Part shown: one piece after another, positions 21,461-22,717 of the stretch
Layout: each line of letters opens with the position of its first letter
How positions within the stretch are numbered: the stretch's first letter is position 1
Position numbers and translations under genes: made by a program
NCBI GenBank assembly: GCA_051453625.1
Contig: JBOZIK010000001.1
Span: 79,612,241-79,634,957 of the forward strand
Length of the DNA stretch: 22,717 nucleotides
From: Welwitschia mirabilis
Lineage: Eukaryota; Gnetophyta; Gnetopsida; Welwitschiales
Direction of reading: 5' to 3'
Notes under the pieces: model-generated
What the model was told of the DNA's origin: nothing
The model's database searches: none
Seen by the model: the letters and a program-made list of their open reading frames with translations, nothing else

Positions 21461-21508
21461 TATCGTCTTGGTATGTCATCAACATGACAAAAGGGATGAA
21501 AGTCATCC
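21461..21508 (+). repeat. Nested hairpin unit, 3' UTR of B
   Basis: Perfect inner stem TGTCAT (21474-21479), loop CAAC, ATGACA (21484-21489); outer arms TATCGTC and GGGATGA, with an extra GTCATCC after it. It lies just upstream of the G-rich remnant, as in copy A. Confidence 0.6.
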
Positions 21509-21890
21509 TTTTTCCTTTGTGCAATCCAGGATGTCTTGCATTTCCTATGGGAGGGGTAAGATAGATCTCCGAGATTTCTTCTAAAATATTATAGCAAAAA
21601 TCTATCATTTTTAAGGATTACTTTAAGCTTGGATGATACATATTTATAATGAGTTATTTAGACATGATTGCATGTTACTTGAATATATTTAATAGAATTT
21701 ATTTAGCAGGAGCAAGTAGCACTCACTAATTTTTTTCAACAAAGCTATGTTTATGATCATTTAAAGGAATGTCATGATTACTCCTATCCTTTGACATTAT
21801 AGAAAAACATTAATGATCTTTTCATGCATTATTATTTGAGATTATCACTACTTAAAGCTTACATATCAATTTCAGTATTATGTCTATACA

Positions 21891-21990
21891 NNNNNNNNNN
21901 NNNNNNNNNNNNNNNNNNNNNNNNNNNNNNNNNNNNNNNNNNNNNNNNNNNNNNNNNNNNNNNNNNNNNNNNNNNNNNNNNNNNNNNNNN
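21891..21990. other. Assembly gap (100 N) between copies B and C
   Basis: A placeholder of unknown true size. The left edge is 3' UTR of B (matching A near 2790) and the right edge is the middle of the family ORF (matching 18817). The flanks are not duplicated. If the join is right, the end of B and the start of C, including one or two LTRs, are missing here. Confidence 0.9.
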
Positions 21991-22717
21991 ATTAGATGAT
22001 GATATTGAGATATTAGATTATATCCCTATTATTCATTTACTATTAGACAATCAAGATGAGACATATAATTATGAGAAAAATGAAAAATTTTCTATCAATG
22101 ATGAAGATGATGCTCTTATTTCTCTTGATAATCTTTTTGATAAATCCAATTATTTAGAGAATAAAAGTAATCTTCAACAAAATAAGGAAGATATAGTTAC
22201 AAGTAATGATGAAAAAAGTGTAGAAACAACCTAACCAACTAATGATGTGGATACTAGTGAAGACATTAAAATCAATAAAGGATCCATAGAGATTTATTCA
22301 AACTTCATCGAGAATAGACTTATTTATTCTACTCATGTGTCTACATTCTCCCCGTCTATGCCTTCATGTACAATTTCAAATCACATCTTTCCCTCTAATC
22401 CTTCTTCCATTTGTAATTTCACCTTCACATTACCTCATAACCTTGATAATAATAACCTTTCTCCATCCCGTCCAATTACACATTCATATAATTCTCAAGG
22501 CCATGTTCTTTTTGACTCTCATAACATCCATCACTTTAAAGAGTCTACTTCTCTTATCTCTCAATCTCTTCCTGTTAAACATTGATATGACCCCTAAAGT
22601 AACATACATTCTTTTTCTACTAAGTCCACTATATCTTATGCTTTTAATAGTTATTATTTTCAAAAGTTTAACTTGGAATATCTTGGAATTTTATAGTGAG
22701 AAAAGCCTTATCTTCAT
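21991..22717 (+). pseudogene. Element C: third copy of the family ORF (middle to C-terminal part)
   Basis: Starts at the equivalent of 18817 in B and runs off the window. The first 61 bp (21991-22051) are identical to 18817-18877; after that the copies differ at many places. The frame is open from the gap to a stop at 22232-22234 and from 22247 to 22585, with further stops near the end (for example TGA and TAA around 22583-22598). The protein follows B closely: LDDDIEILDYIP, then DDALISLDN, SNDEKS, EIYSNFIEN, FTLPHNLDN, then SYNSQ and FKES. It has fewer stops than B over the same part, so C may be younger or less decayed. Product unknown. Confidence 0.65.

Larger units (their letters stand above)
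16008..21890 (+). mobile_element. Element B: non-autonomous Ty3/gypsy-type LTR retrotransposon (5' LTR to 3' UTR)
   Basis: The most complete copy of the A/B/C family. In order: 5' LTR (16008-17339), TTT spacer, tRNA-Asp PBS (17343-17360), leader of about 0.8 kb, one decayed ORF of about 583 codons (18166-19918), and about 2 kb of 3' UTR up to a gap. By comparison with A, roughly 0.4 kb of 3' UTR, the polypurine tract and the 3' LTR are missing, so a full element would be about 7.6 kb. I saw no gag, protease, reverse transcriptase, RNase H or integrase. The PBS places it with Athila/Tat-type Ty3/gypsy elements; without pol it would need proteins from relatives. Confidence 0.75.
19919..21890 (+). 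other. 3' untranslated part of element B
   Basis: About 2 kb collinear with A 639-2790. Landmarks are a purine tract (20428-20476), a conserved block (20535-20671), a hairpin unit (21461-21508) and a G-rich remnant GGGAGGGG (21549-21556). Short open frames here (20364-20561, 20421-20615 and 21080-21277 minus, 21297-21584 plus) do not persist in A and are not called as genes. The alignment with A holds to the last bases before the gap (GTTATCACTACTTAA in A, ATTATCACTACTTAA in B). Confidence 0.6.

Noticed and set aside
21297-21584. 95-codon plus-strand frame with several Cys residues
   Set aside because: It lies in the 3' UTR of B, includes a hairpin unit, and is not open at the aligned place in A.
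1-22717. CRISPR array, bacterial operons, tRNA or rRNA genes
   Set aside because: No regular spacer-repeat pattern, ribosome-binding sites, cloverleaf genes or rRNA-like blocks were seen; the sequence is plant-type retroelement DNA.

Overview
The window looks like intergenic, repeat-derived DNA from a large plant genome, probably a seed plant; the species cannot be told. It is very AT-rich, CG dinucleotides are scarce, four N runs mark scaffold gaps, and I found no intact host gene. What can be recognised is old LTR retrotransposon material of the plant Ty3/gypsy Athila/Tat type, with most coding frames broken by stops of the kind left by C-to-T and G-to-A decay.

Layout. (1) 1-4540, plus strand: 3' part of an element called A here, with the end of an unusual ORF, a long 3' untranslated region containing a G-quadruplex motif, a weak polypurine tract and a 1.34-kb LTR (3199-4540). 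(2) 4541-16007: an 11.5-kb stretch of other DNA. It contains a minus-strand Ty3/gypsy remnant, called M: a decayed primer-binding site at 10113-10131, gag at about 9110-8240 and protease at about 7500-7140. A probable 5' LTR lies above 10135. No reverse transcriptase was found. The rest of this stretch is unassigned. (3) 16008-21890, plus strand: element B, of the same family as A, with 5' LTR (16008-17339), a tRNA-Asp-type PBS (17343-17360), a leader, a decayed ORF of about 583 codons (18166-19918) and a 3' UTR that aligns with A. (4) After a 100-N gap, 21991-22717 is a third copy, C, which restarts in the middle of the same ORF.

The A/B/C family has full-size LTRs and a normal PBS, but its one recognisable ORF sits where gag should be and does not look like gag or pol. 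It is probably a non-autonomous element that borrows proteins from relatives. Its transcript regions (LTR, leader, 3' UTR) carry at least eleven scattered copies of a nested hairpin of about 40 nt (outer arms TGTCATCC/GGATGACA, inner stem TGTCRT/AYGACA). I consider this the most interesting structure in the window.

Three of the four N gaps are flanked by the same sequence on both sides, so those gaps are probably assembly overlaps and not missing DNA.
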